DNA of 64,000 bases, taken from assembly GCF_004216535.1 (NCBI RefSeq), contig NZ_SGWX01000001.1, forward strand, positions 496,001 to 560,000, read 5' to 3'. Below, piece after piece: positions 33,687 to 42,450 of the stretch. Numbering within the stretch: position 1 is the stretch's first letter; each line of letters begins with the position of its first letter. The notes under the pieces were generated by a model. The model was not told where the DNA came from. It did not search any database and was given only the letters and a program-made list of their open reading frames with translations. The stretch is from Xylanimonas ulmi (GTDB lineage: Bacteria > Actinomycetota > Actinomycetes > Actinomycetales > Cellulomonadaceae). The translations under genes were made by a program, and so were the position numbers.

Positions 33687-34883
33687 ATGCGACACGCATT
33701 CGTCTACGACGCGGTCCGCACCCCGTTCGGGCGGTACGGCGGCGCCCTGGCCGGGGTCCGCCCCGACGACCTGGCGGCGTTCGCCCTCGCCGAGCAGGTG
33801 CGCCGCGCCCCCGACCTCGACCCGGCGCGCGTGGACGACGTCGTGCTGGGCAACGCCAACGGCGCCGGTGAGGAGAACCGCGATGTCGCGCGCATGGCCG
33901 TGCTGCTCGCGCGCCTGCCGCTGTCGGTGCCGGGGACCACCGTCAACCGCCTGTGCGCGTCCTCGCTCGAGGCCGCGGTGCAGGCCGCCCGCGCGGTCGA
34001 GTGCGGCGACGCCGACCTCGTCGTGGCGGGCGGGGTCGAGTCGATGTCCCGCGCGCCCTGGGTGCTGCCCAAGCCTGAGCGCGCGTTCCCGGCCGGCGAC
34101 GCCGCCCTGGTCTCCACGGCGCTCGGCTGGCGCCTGGTCAATCCGCGCATGGACGCCGAGTGGACGGTCTCGCTGGGCGAGGCCACCGAACGGTTGGGCG
34201 AGAGGTACGGCGTGACGCGTGAGCGCGCCGACGCGTGGGCGCTTCGCAGCCACCGCCTGGCCCAGCGGGCGTGGGACGAGGGCCGCTACGACGACCTGGT
34301 CGTCCCGGTCCCGGGCACGACGCTCACCCGCGACGAGGCGATCCGCCCCGACACTTCGGCGCCCCGGCTGGCCGCGCTCGCCCCGGTGTTCCGCCCCGAG
34401 GGCGCGGTCACGGCCGGCAACGCCTCGCCGCTCAACGACGGCGCGTCCGCCGCGCTCGTCGGGTCGCAGGCCGCGGCCGGGCTCACGGGCCTGGACCCGC
34501 TCGCGCGCGTGGCGGGCCGCGCCGTCGTCGCCGGCGAGCCGCAGTACTTCGGGTACGCGCCCGTCGAGGCGGCCGAGCGCGCGCTCGCGCGCTCGGGCGT
34601 CGGCTGGGTGGACGTCGCCGCGGTCGAGCTCAACGAGGCCTTCGCCGCACAGACGCTCGCGTGCGTCGACGCCTGGGGCGTCGACGCCGACATCGTCAAC
34701 GCCTGGGGCGGCGCCGTGGCCATCGGCCACCCGCTCGGCGCCTCGGGCACGCGCGTGCTGGGGACGCTCGCGCGGCGCCTGGTCGCCGAGCGCGCGCGAT
34801 GGGGCGTCGCGGCCATCTGTGTCGGCGCCGGGCAGGGGGTCGCGGTGGTGCTGGAGAACGTCCGCAACGGGGAGGTCTCATGA
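33687..34883 (+). CDS. pcaF: Beta-ketoadipyl-CoA thiolase
   Basis: A 398-residue thiolase that splits beta-ketoadipyl-CoA into succinyl-CoA and acetyl-CoA, the last step of the pathway. Seen are the nucleophile Cys in TTVNRLCASSLEAAVQAAR, the VAGGVESMSRAPWV motif, NEAFAAQTLA, the His in WGGAVAIGHPLGASGTR and the second Cys region replaced by AAICVGAGQG (CxG), as expected. ATG at 33687. pcaI overlaps by 4 bases. The assignment to PcaF rather than a general acetyl-CoA acetyltransferase rests on the operon. Confidence 0.93.
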   Translation: MRHAFVYDAVRTPFGRYGGALAGVRPDDLAAFALAEQVRRAPDLDPARVDDVVLGNANGAGEENRDVARMAVLLARLPLSVPGTTVNRLCASSLEAAVQAARAVECGDADLVVAGGVESMSRAPWVLPKPERAFPAGDAALVSTALGWRLVNPRMDAEWTVSLGEATERLGERYGVTRERADAWALRSHRLAQRAWDEGRYDDLVVPVPGTTLTRDEAIRPDTSAPRLAALAPVFRPEGAVTAGNASPLNDGASAALVGSQAAAGLTGLDPLARVAGRAVVAGEPQYFGYAPVEAAERALARSGVGWVDVAAVELNEAFAAQTLACVDAWGVDADIVNAWGGAVAIGHPLGASGTRVLGTLARRLVAERARWGVAAICVGAGQGVAVVLENVRNGEVS

Positions 34884-35566
34884 CGCGGGTCCGGTTCGCG
34901 CAGACGCCGGCCGAGGCGCTGGGGGAGGTCGCCGACGGGGCGACCGTCATGATCGGCGGGTTCGGCCCGGCCGGGCAGCCCGCCGCGCTCGTCGAGGCGC
35001 TGCTCGCGCACGACGCTCGCGACCTGGTCATCATCAGCAACAACGCGGGCAACGGCGACGACCCGCTCGCCCGGCTCGTGCGCGACGGGCGCGTGCGCAA
35101 GATCGTGTGCTCGTTCCCGCGGCAGACCGACTCGTGGCACTTCGACGACGCCTACCGCGCGGGGCGCGTCGAGCTTGAGCTCGTGCCGCAGGGCAACCTC
35201 GCCGAGCGGATCCGCGCGGCCGGGGCGGGCATCGGCGGCTTCTACACGCCCACGGGCTTCGGCACCCCGCTCGCGGCGGGCAAGGAGACGCGCCGCATCG
35301 ACGGCGTCGACCACGTGTTCGAGCTGCCGCTGCGCGCCGACCTCGCGCTCGTGCGCGCGCACCGCGCCGACGGCGTCGGCAACCTCGTCTACCGCAAGAC
35401 CGCGCGCAACTTCGGCCCGATCATGGCGGCCGCCGCGGCGCGCGCCGTGGTCCAGGTCGACGAGGTCGTGCCCACGGGCGGCCTCGACCCCGAGGCGGTG
35501 GTGACGCCCGGGATCTACGTCAGCGCGGTGGTCGCCTCCGCGTCCCGGGAGCGGGCGCCGGTATGA
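34880..35566 (+). CDS. pcaI: 3-oxoadipate CoA-transferase subunit A
   Basis: A 228-residue alpha subunit with the oxyanion-loop signature TVMIGGFGPAGQPAALVEAL and GFYTPTGFGTPLAAGKETR. With PcaJ it moves CoA from succinyl-CoA to beta-ketoadipate. Its ATG overlaps the pcaF stop and its stop overlaps the pcaJ start, both as ATGA. Confidence 0.93.
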   Translation: MTRVRFAQTPAEALGEVADGATVMIGGFGPAGQPAALVEALLAHDARDLVIISNNAGNGDDPLARLVRDGRVRKIVCSFPRQTDSWHFDDAYRAGRVELELVPQGNLAERIRAAGAGIGGFYTPTGFGTPLAAGKETRRIDGVDHVFELPLRADLALVRAHRADGVGNLVYRKTARNFGPIMAAAAARAVVQVDEVVPTGGLDPEAVVTPGIYVSAVVASASRERAPV

Positions 35567-36213
35567 GCCCGGCGACGGCCGCGCTGACCAAGCGCCAGCT
35601 CGCCGCGCGCGTCGCGGCGGACATCCCACGCGGGGCGTACGTGAACCTCGGGATCGGCCTGCCGACGCTGGTGGCCGACCTGCTGCCCGCCGACGCCGAC
35701 GTCACGCTGCACACCGAGAACGGGATGCTGGGGATGGGGCCTGCTGCGGCGCCCGGGCGGGCCGACCCCGACTTGGTCAACGCGGGCAAGACGCCCGTGA
35801 CGGAGCTGCCCGGCGCCTCCTACTTCCACCAGGCCGACTCCTTCGCCATGATGCGCGGAGGGCACATCGACGTGTGCGTGCTCGGCGCGTTCGAGGTCTC
35901 GACCCGCGGCGACCTGGCCAACTGGTCGACGGGGGAGCCCGGCGCCGTCCCGGCCGTCGGCGGGGCCATGGACCTGGCGGTGGGCGCCCGCCGCACGGTC
36001 GTCATGATGACGCTGCTGACCAAGGACGGGCGCCCCAAGCTCGTCGAGACGTGCGCCCTGCCGCTGACCGGCGTGCGATGCGTCTCGCGCATCTACACCG
36101 ACCTGGCGGTCTTCGACGTCGGGCCCACGGGCGCCCGCCTCGTCGAGACCTTCGGGACCACCGCCGCCGAGCTCGAGGACGCGCTCGGCCTGAGGCTGAG
36201 GAGAGCCGAGTGA
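35563..36213 (+). CDS. pcaJ: 3-oxoadipate CoA-transferase subunit B
   Basis: A 216-residue beta subunit. It carries YVNLGIGLPTLVADLLP, the active-site glutamate Glu52 in HTENGMLGMGP that forms the glutamyl-CoA intermediate, and the Gly-rich GGHIDVCVLGAFEVS. It forms the transferase with PcaI. The stop overlaps the GTG start of pobA. Confidence 0.94.
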   Translation: MSPATAALTKRQLAARVAADIPRGAYVNLGIGLPTLVADLLPADADVTLHTENGMLGMGPAAAPGRADPDLVNAGKTPVTELPGASYFHQADSFAMMRGGHIDVCVLGAFEVSTRGDLANWSTGEPGAVPAVGGAMDLAVGARRTVVMMTLLTKDGRPKLVETCALPLTGVRCVSRIYTDLAVFDVGPTGARLVETFGTTAAELEDALGLRLRRAE

Positions 36214-37409
36214 GGGAGCGAACACGCGTCGCCGTCGTGGGGGGCGGGCCTGCGGGCCTGCTGCTGTCCCGTCTGCTGCGCCGCGACGGCGTCGACCATG
36301 TGGTGCTCGAGACCCGCACGCGCGAGCAGATCGAGGCCACCCACCGCGCGGGCATCCTCGAGGCGGGTGCGGTCGACGCGCTCGTCGAGGCGGGGATCGA
36401 CCGGGTGCTGCGCGACGGCGACGAGCACGAGGGCATCACGCTGCGGTTCGACGGTGAGAGCCACCGCATCGACCTCGCCGGGCTCACGGGCCGCACCGTG
36501 TGGCTGTACCCGCAGACCGACGTCTTCACCGACCTGGCCGAGCGCGCGCAGGCCGACGGCGCCGACGTGCGCTGGCAGGCCACGGTGACGCAGGTGCTCG
36601 ACCGGGACACCGCGAGTCCGGGGGTCCGCTGGACCGACGCCGAGGGACACGAGCACGAGCTGCGCGCCGATCTGCTCGTGGGAGCGGACGGCTCGCGGTC
36701 GGTGCTGCGACACACGCTCTCGGAGCAGGAGCGGCACACCTTCTCCCACGAGTACCCCTACGCCTGGTACGGGTTCATCGTGCAGGCGCCGCGCAGCGCG
36801 CCGGAGCTGGTCTACACCGCCTCCGAGCACGGCTTCGCGCTGCTGAGCCAACGCACGCCCACGCACCAGCGCATGTACTTCCAGTGCGACCCCGACGAGG
36901 ACCCGGCGGCGTGGGACGACGCGCGCGTCTGGGAGACCATGCGGGCGCGCGTCGCGGGTCCCGACGGCTTCGCCGTGGCCGAGGGGCCCATCGTCGAGCG
37001 TTCGGTGCTGCGCTTCCGCTCGGCCGTCGTCGAGCCCGTGCGGCACGGGCGCTCGCTGCTGGTCGGCGACGCCGCCCACACCGTACCCCCGACGGGCGCG
37101 AAGGGGCTCAACCTCGCGATCGCCGACGTCGTCGTGCTGCACGACGTCCTCACGGGCTGGCTGCGCACGGGTGACGACGACGCGCTCGACGAGTACGGCC
37201 GCCGCGTCGGCGAGCGCGTGTGGCGCGCGCAGCACTTCTCAGCCTGGATGAGCCGCATGCTGCACTCCGCAGCAGGAGAGACCCCGTTCGAGGCGCGCCG
37301 CCGGGTCGCCGAGCTGCGCACCCTGTGCGCGTCCGAGGCCGGGCGCCGATACCTCGCCGAGGGGTACACCGGCTGGGGTCCGATCACCACACGGAAGGAG
37401 AGGCCATGA
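36210..37409 (+). CDS. pobA: 4-hydroxybenzoate 3-monooxygenase
   Basis: A 399-residue class A flavin monooxygenase that converts 4-hydroxybenzoate to protocatechuate. It has the FAD motif VAVVGGGPAGLLLSRLLRR, the substrate/FAD segment RAGILEAGAV, the DG motif LLVGADGSRSVLR and the GD motif LLVGDAAHTVPPTGAKGLN. GTG at 36210 overlaps the pcaJ stop (GTGA). Its place between pcaJ and pcaH shows that the operon feeds 4-hydroxybenzoate into the protocatechuate branch. Confidence 0.95.
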   Translation: MRERTRVAVVGGGPAGLLLSRLLRRDGVDHVVLETRTREQIEATHRAGILEAGAVDALVEAGIDRVLRDGDEHEGITLRFDGESHRIDLAGLTGRTVWLYPQTDVFTDLAERAQADGADVRWQATVTQVLDRDTASPGVRWTDAEGHEHELRADLLVGADGSRSVLRHTLSEQERHTFSHEYPYAWYGFIVQAPRSAPELVYTASEHGFALLSQRTPTHQRMYFQCDPDEDPAAWDDARVWETMRARVAGPDGFAVAEGPIVERSVLRFRSAVVEPVRHGRSLLVGDAAHTVPPTGAKGLNLAIADVVVLHDVLTGWLRTGDDDALDEYGRRVGERVWRAQHFSAWMSRMLHSAAGETPFEARRRVAELRTLCASEAGRRYLAEGYTGWGPITTRKERP

Positions 37410-38221
37410 GCGACGACGACGTCGCGCCGATCAGCACCGAGCTCGACACCGCCTCCGACAGCCAGGAGCGCATCTCCTCGGAGATCGAGGCGGGCCACGC
37501 GGCCTACGCCGACGGCCGCGCACGCGGCGAGGTCGAGGAGCTCGGCCCACGCAAGGACTTCCCGCCGTACCGCTCCTCGCTGCTGCGGCACCCGACCAAG
37601 GACCTGCGCCACGCCGACCCCGAGACGATCGAGCTGTTCTCGCCCGTGTTCGGCGAGCGCGACATCAGCCCGCTCGAGGCGGACCTGACGATCCAGCGCG
37701 GCGGCGAGCCCATCGGCGAGCGCATCGTGGTGCGCGGCCGCGTGCTCGACGGCGGTGGGCGCCCTGTGCGCCACCAGCTCATCGAGGTGTGGCAGGCCAA
37801 TGCCGGAGGTCGGTACGTGCACAAGCGCGACCAGCACCCGGCCCCCATCGACCCGAACTTCACGGGCGTCGGTCGCCTGCTCACCGACGACGACGGCCGC
37901 TACCAGTTCCAGTCGATCAAACCGGGGCCCTACCCGTGGAAGAACCACTTCAACGCGTGGCGCCCCGCGCACATCCACTTCTCGCTGTTCGGCACCGACT
38001 TCACCCAGCGGATCGTCACCCAGATGTACTTCCCGGGCGACCCGCTGTTCCCGCTCGACCCGATCTACCAGTCGATCCACGACCCGCGGGCGCGCGAACG
38101 GCTCATCGCGACCTACGACCACGACGTGTCGCGGCACGAGTGGGCGACCGGCTACCGCTGGGACATCGTCCTGACCGGGTCCAGGCGCACCTGGACCGAG
38201 CCCGAGGAGGGGGAGCACTGA
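37406..38221 (+). CDS. pcaH: Protocatechuate 3,4-dioxygenase beta subunit
   Basis: A 271-residue non-haem Fe(III) dioxygenase subunit that opens the protocatechuate ring between the hydroxyls. The iron ligands Tyr137 (GRYVHKRD), Tyr176 (GPYPWKN), His189 and His191 (RPAHIHFSLFG) have exactly the spacing of the Pseudomonas enzyme. The N-terminal 45 residues are acidic and extra relative to the core. ATG at 37406 is preceded by GGAAGGAGAGG and overlaps the pobA stop. Confidence 0.97.
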   Translation: MSDDDVAPISTELDTASDSQERISSEIEAGHAAYADGRARGEVEELGPRKDFPPYRSSLLRHPTKDLRHADPETIELFSPVFGERDISPLEADLTIQRGGEPIGERIVVRGRVLDGGGRPVRHQLIEVWQANAGGRYVHKRDQHPAPIDPNFTGVGRLLTDDDGRYQFQSIKPGPYPWKNHFNAWRPAHIHFSLFGTDFTQRIVTQMYFPGDPLFPLDPIYQSIHDPRARERLIATYDHDVSRHEWATGYRWDIVLTGSRRTWTEPEEGEH

Positions 38222-38805
38222 TGACGCTCGCACCGACGCCCGGCCAGACCGTCGGGCCGTTCTTCGGCTTCGCGCTGCCGTTCGCCCGCGGGCACGAGCT
38301 CGTCGATCCCGGCGCACCAGGCGCCGTGCGCGTGCACGGCACGGTCACCGACGGCCACGGCCAGCCCGTGCCCGACGCGCTGGTCGAGCTGTGGCAGGCC
38401 GACCCCGCCGGCCACGTCGTCCAACGGCACGGCTCGCTCCTGCGCGACGGAACCTTCACCGGGTGGGGTCGCGCCGAGACCGACCGCGCGGGCGGCTACT
38501 GGTTCCGCACGGTCGAGCCCGGCCCGACCGAGCCCGGGCGCGCCGCGTTCCTCGCCGTGACGGTGTTCGCCCGCGGGCTGCAGAACCGGCTGTTCACGCG
38601 TGCGTACCTCCCGGGCGACGACGCGGCGCTGGCGGCCGACCCGCTGCTGTCGGCGTTGCCCGCGGGCGACGCGGCAACGCTGGTCATGGACCGTGAGCCG
38701 GACGGCTCGCTGCGGTTCGACATCCGGCTCCAGGGCGAGCGCGAGACCGTCTTCCTGACCTACGACGGCGACGGGCACGCGGGCCGGGACGGTGTCAGTG
38801 CGTGA
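38221..38805 (+). CDS. pcaG: Protocatechuate 3,4-dioxygenase alpha subunit
   Basis: A 194-residue partner of PcaH. TPGQTVGPFFGFALPFARG is the alpha-subunit start, with VELWQADPAGH and LFTRAYLPGDD later. It shapes the active site but has no metal ligands. The ATG shares one base with the pcaH stop (TGATG). The next gene starts within its 3' end. Confidence 0.95.
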   Translation: MTLAPTPGQTVGPFFGFALPFARGHELVDPGAPGAVRVHGTVTDGHGQPVPDALVELWQADPAGHVVQRHGSLLRDGTFTGWGRAETDRAGGYWFRTVEPGPTEPGRAAFLAVTVFARGLQNRLFTRAYLPGDDAALAADPLLSALPAGDAATLVMDREPDGSLRFDIRLQGERETVFLTYDGDGHAGRDGVSA

Positions 38806-39976
38806 CGTCGGCCTGCTGTTCCCGGGCGCCGCGGCCGACGCGGTCACCGACGACGTGGCCGTGGCACGCGCGCTGCTGGCTGTCGAGGCCGCCTGGGCGC
38901 GCGCCCAGGCCGGCCGCGGCGTCGCGCCCGGCGACGGCGCCGACGCGGTCGAGCGCGCGGCCGCCGCGCTCGGCGCTGACGCCGCGGCGCTCGCGGCCGA
39001 CCTCGCGTCGACGGTCGGCGGAGCCAACCCGGTCATCGCCCTGGTCGCCCGGCTGCGGGCCGCGGCGCCCGAGGCCGCGCACGTGGTCCATGCGGGCCTG
39101 ACCAGCCAGGATGTGCTCGACACGGCCCTCGTGCTGGTGCTGCGCGACGCCTGTCGCGCCGTCGCGGCCGACCTGGGCCGGGCGTGCGCGTCCGCCGCGG
39201 CGCTCGCGCGCGCCCACCGGGATGCGCCCGCGCTCGGACGCACGCTCGGGCAGGCGGCTGTCCCGACGACGCTCGGGGCGCGGTTCGCGGGCTGGCTCAC
39301 CGGACTGAGCGCCGCACGCGCCTCGCTCGTCGACGTCGCGGCCGCCCTGCCGCTCGCGTACGGCGGCGCCGCGGGCGAGCTGTCCGGCGTCGCCGCGCTG
39401 ACCGGCGACCCGTTCGCCCTCGTGGACGCCTGGGGCGAGGCGCTCGCACTGCCCGTGCCCGCGGGCCCATGGCACACCTCCCGCACGCCCCTGGTGCGCG
39501 CGGCCGCGGCGCTCGCCGAGGCCTGCGCCGCCCTCGGGCACGTGGCCGGCGACGTGCTGCAGGGCTGCCGTCCCGAGACCGGCGAGCTGCGCGAGCCCGC
39601 CGCCCCAGGTCGCGGGACGTCGTCGTCCATGGCGCACAAGCGCAACCCGGTGCTGGCGGTGCTGCTGCGCCGCTCGGCCATCGCGGCGCCGCCGCTCGCG
39701 GCGACCGTGCTCACCGCCGCCGGGCTCGCGCACGACGAGCGCCCCGACGGCGCGTGGCACGCCGAGTGGCCCGCGCTGCAGCAGCTCGCGCGGCATGCCG
39801 TGGTCGGCGCCGGCCTGGCCGCCGAACTGCTCGACGGGCTCGAGGTCGACGCCGCCGCAGCCGAGGCGAACCTGCGCGCCGCGCTGCCGGACGCGCGCGG
39901 CGTCGGGGCGGCGCCCGCCGTCGTCGACCGCGTCCTCGCCCACCTCGCCGACGTGAACCCTTCGGAGGAGCCATGA
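38792..39976 (+). CDS. pcaB: 3-carboxy-cis,cis-muconate cycloisomerase
   Basis: A 394-residue fumarase/argininosuccinase-superfamily enzyme that lactonises 3-carboxymuconate. HAGLTSQDVLDTALVLVLR and the signature RGTSSSMAHKRNPVLAVLLR are clear; the usual SSMPHK proline is Ala here. GTG at 38792 overlaps the pcaG end by 14 bases; a second in-frame GTG at 38798 is equally possible. The stop overlaps the pcaD start. Confidence 0.93.
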   Translation: MSVRDVGLLFPGAAADAVTDDVAVARALLAVEAAWARAQAGRGVAPGDGADAVERAAAALGADAAALAADLASTVGGANPVIALVARLRAAAPEAAHVVHAGLTSQDVLDTALVLVLRDACRAVAADLGRACASAAALARAHRDAPALGRTLGQAAVPTTLGARFAGWLTGLSAARASLVDVAAALPLAYGGAAGELSGVAALTGDPFALVDAWGEALALPVPAGPWHTSRTPLVRAAAALAEACAALGHVAGDVLQGCRPETGELREPAAPGRGTSSSMAHKRNPVLAVLLRRSAIAAPPLAATVLTAAGLAHDERPDGAWHAEWPALQQLARHAVVGAGLAAELLDGLEVDAAAAEANLRAALPDARGVGAAPAVVDRVLAHLADVNPSEEP

Positions 39977-40791
39977 CCGCCAGACCCGACCTCGGGGCCG
40001 TCTCATTCGCGCTGAGGGACGCGTCGCGCCCGCTGCTCGTGCTCGGCCCGTCGCTCGGCACGAGCGTCACCGCGCTGTGGCAGGACGTCGTGCCGCTGCT
40101 TGACGACGTCGTCGACGTCGTCGGCTGGGACCTCCCCGGACACGGCGCCGCGCCCGCCCCCGACCCCGCCGACCTCGACGGACTGACCGTCGCCGACCTG
40201 GCCGCCGCGGTGCTCGACGTCGTCGACGGCGCACAGGCCGAGCGCGGCGATCCCGGCGCCCCGTTCTGGTACGCGGGCGTGTCGGTCGGCGGCGCCGTGG
40301 GGCTGCGCCTCGTGCTCGACGCGCCCGAACGGCTGCGCGGCGCCACGCTGATCTGCACGGCCGCGCGGTTCGGCGAGCCCGAGGCGTGGCTTGAGCGCGC
40401 GCGTCTCGTCGCGGCCGCCGGGACGCCCACGCAGGTGATCGGATCGACCCAGCGGTGGTTCGGTCCGGGGTTCGTCGAGCGCGAGCCCGAGGTGGTGCTG
40501 CGGCTGCTCGGCTCGCTGCAGACCGCCGACCCGACCGGGTACGCCGCGGTGTGCCGTGCGCTCGCGACCTACGACGAGCGGACGCGGCTGGCGCCGACGT
40601 CGGTCCCGGTGGTCACCGTCGCGGGCGAGCACGACGTGCCCGCGCCGCCCGCCGCCCTCGCGCAGATCGCGGACGGCCTCGGCGCGCGGCGCCGTGAGGT
40701 GCTCGACGGGGTCGCCCACCTGGCCCCCGCCGAGGCGCCCGAACGGGTCGGGCGCCTCCTGCGCGACCTGATGATGGCGGCCGTGCGATGA
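39973..40791 (+). CDS. pcaD: 3-oxoadipate enol-lactonase
   Basis: A 272-residue alpha/beta hydrolase that opens beta-ketoadipate enol-lactone. Seen are GPSLGTSVTALWQDVVPLL, VVGWDLPGHGAAP, the nucleophile Ser in YAGVSVGGAVGLRL, VVTVAGEHDVPAPP (Asp region) and GVAHLAPAEAPERV (His). It is a separate gene overlapping pcaC by 4 bases, not the fused pcaL seen in many Rhodococcus and Streptomyces strains. Confidence 0.92.
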   Translation: MTARPDLGAVSFALRDASRPLLVLGPSLGTSVTALWQDVVPLLDDVVDVVGWDLPGHGAAPAPDPADLDGLTVADLAAAVLDVVDGAQAERGDPGAPFWYAGVSVGGAVGLRLVLDAPERLRGATLICTAARFGEPEAWLERARLVAAAGTPTQVIGSTQRWFGPGFVEREPEVVLRLLGSLQTADPTGYAAVCRALATYDERTRLAPTSVPVVTVAGEHDVPAPPAALAQIADGLGARRREVLDGVAHLAPAEAPERVGRLLRDLMMAAVR

Positions 40792-41162
40792 CCGGCGCCG
40801 CGGAGGGCATGCGCGTGCGCCGGCAGGTGCTCGGCGACGCCCACGTCGACCGGGCGGTGGCGGCGACGACGTCGTTCACGGCCGACTTCCAGGACCTCAT
40901 CACGCGCTTCGCCTGGGGCGAGATCTGGACGCGGCCCGGCCTCGACCGGCGCACCCGCTCGATGATCACGCTCACCGCGCTCGTCGCGGGCGGGCACTGG
41001 GACGAGCTCGCCATGCACGTGCGCGCCGCGGTCCGCAACGGTGTGACGGTCGACGAGCTGCGCGAGGTGCTGCTCCAGACGGCGGTCTACTGCTCGGTGC
41101 CGAGCGCCAACCACGCGTTCGCCGTCGCGCAGGACGTGCTGAGCGAGGAGGGAATGCTCTGA
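40788..41162 (+). CDS. pcaC: 4-carboxymuconolactone decarboxylase
   Basis: A 124-residue AhpD-like helical protein that decarboxylates 4-carboxymuconolactone. Family sequence: RRQVLGDAHVDRAVAATTSF, ITRFAWGEIWTRPGLDRRTR, TALVAGGHWDELAMHVRAA and LQTAVYCSVPSANHAF. It overlaps pcaD upstream (ATGA) and its stop is part of CTGA at the likely start of the MFS transporter. Confidence 0.94.
   Translation: MTGAAEGMRVRRQVLGDAHVDRAVAATTSFTADFQDLITRFAWGEIWTRPGLDRRTRSMITLTALVAGGHWDELAMHVRAAVRNGVTVDELREVLLQTAVYCSVPSANHAFAVAQDVLSEEGML
41146..41151 (+). promoter_or_regulatory. Perfect Shine-Dalgarno site supporting a CTG start
   Basis: AGGAGG lies within the end of pcaC. The CTG at 41159 follows after a 7-base spacer, the ideal distance. 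No ATG, GTG or TTG is in the MFS frame between here and 41222, where the first helix would already be cut. Confidence 0.65.
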
Positions 41163-42361
41163 GCGCCGTCGCCCCGCCGACCGCGGCGACCGTCCGCCGC
41201 GGTCTCGTCCTGGTCGGCGTCGTGGCGATCGCGGCGAACCTGCGCGCGGCGATCACCGTCGTCGGCCCGCTGGCCGACGACGTCGCGGCCGACCTCGCGC
41301 TGTCGGCCGCGCAGGTCTCACTCCTGGTGTCCATGCCGCTGGTGTGCTTCGGCGCGTTCGCGCTCGTCGCCCCGCGGCTCACGGCCCGCTGGGGCGTCGA
41401 GACGACGAGCGTCGTTGCGCTCGCGGCCCTCGCCGTCGGCGTCGTGGCGCGCTCGGCGCCGTGGGTTCCCGCCCTGTGGGGCGGGACGCTGCTGGTCGGC
41501 GCCGGCATCGCGACCCTCAACGTCGCGCTGCCCGCGATGGTCAAGCGCGACTTCCCCGCGCACGTCGGGCGGATGACGGGCGTGTACTCGGCGACCCAGT
41601 CCACCTTCGCCGCCGTCGCCGCGGTCGTGGCCGTGCCGCTCGCGGGCGTGCACCCGTCCGGGTGGCGGCTCGCTTTCGGTGTCTGGGCCGGGCTCGCCCT
41701 GGTGGCGATCGGTCTCGTGGCCCCGCAGCTGCGGGGGGCGCGCCGCCCGGACGCGCGCGCCGCGGCGGCGGTCCCGCCCGCCTGGCGCCCGCCCTGGCGC
41801 AGCGCGCTCGGGTGGCAGGTCGCCTGCTACATGGGGCTGCAGTCGACGTTCTACTACTCGGTCATCACGTGGTGGCCGTCGGTCGAGGCCGACGGCGGCG
41901 TCGGCGCGGGCGCCGCGGGCGCGCACCAGGGTGTGCTCCAAGTCGTCGGCATCGTCGCCTCGCTCGTGGCGGGTCGGCTCATCGACCGCAGTCGGCCGCG
42001 CGGGCAGAGCCGGCTCGTCGTGGTGTTCTCCAGCCTGTCGACGCTCGCGGTCGTCGGGCAGCTGGTCGCACCCGGCTGGTGGGCCGCCTGGATCATGTTG
42101 CTCGGGGCCGGGACCGCGGCCGTGTTCGTCACCGGGCTCTCGTTCTTCGGCCTGCGCGCCGAGCACCACGCCCAGGCCGCGGCACTGTCGGGCATGGCGC
42201 AGGCGTTCGGGTATGGCCTCGCGGCGCTCGGGCCCGTGACCATCGGAGCCCTGCATGATGTGACGCAGGGGTGGACCTGGCCGCTCCTGGCGCTGCTCGC
42301 GCTCAAGGTTCCCGAGGTCGCGTGCGGGGTGCTCGCGGGGCGCGCCCGCGTCGTCGGCTGA
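41159..42361 (+). CDS. MFS transporter (CynX/NimT type), probable CTG start
   Basis: A 400-residue, 12-helix transporter of the CynX/NimT group. The first helix is VRRGLVLVGVVAIAANLRAA followed by ITVVGPLADDVAADL; LTARWGVETTSVVALAALAV and the later VAGRLIDRSRPRGQSRLVVV are the cytoplasmic loops. It probably moves an aromatic acid such as 4-hydroxybenzoate or protocatechuate; there is no pcaK gene here. A GTG at 41222 would remove most of the first helix, so CTG at 41159, forming CTGA with the pcaC stop, is preferred. Last gene of the operon. Confidence 0.8.
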   Translation: MSAVAPPTAATVRRGLVLVGVVAIAANLRAAITVVGPLADDVAADLALSAAQVSLLVSMPLVCFGAFALVAPRLTARWGVETTSVVALAALAVGVVARSAPWVPALWGGTLLVGAGIATLNVALPAMVKRDFPAHVGRMTGVYSATQSTFAAVAAVVAVPLAGVHPSGWRLAFGVWAGLALVAIGLVAPQLRGARRPDARAAAAVPPAWRPPWRSALGWQVACYMGLQSTFYYSVITWWPSVEADGGVGAGAAGAHQGVLQVVGIVASLVAGRLIDRSRPRGQSRLVVVFSSLSTLAVVGQLVAPGWWAAWIMLLGAGTAAVFVTGLSFFGLRAEHHAQAAALSGMAQAFGYGLAALGPVTIGALHDVTQGWTWPLLALLALKVPEVACGVLAGRARVVG

Positions 42362-42407
42362 CCGCGGGTCGCTGCTCAGGCCTCGCCGGGCCTTAGGGGC
42401 GATCCGC

Positions 42408-42413
42408 TACGGT
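42408..42413 (+). promoter_or_regulatory. Probable -10 box of the copper/peroxidase operon
   Basis: TACGGT lies 37 bp before the GTG at 42451, with GGAGGA as ribosome site between them. No good -35 is seen. Confidence 0.4.
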
Positions 42414-42450
42414 GAAAGGGCATCTCGCCCGCCGAGCCGGAGGACCCGCC

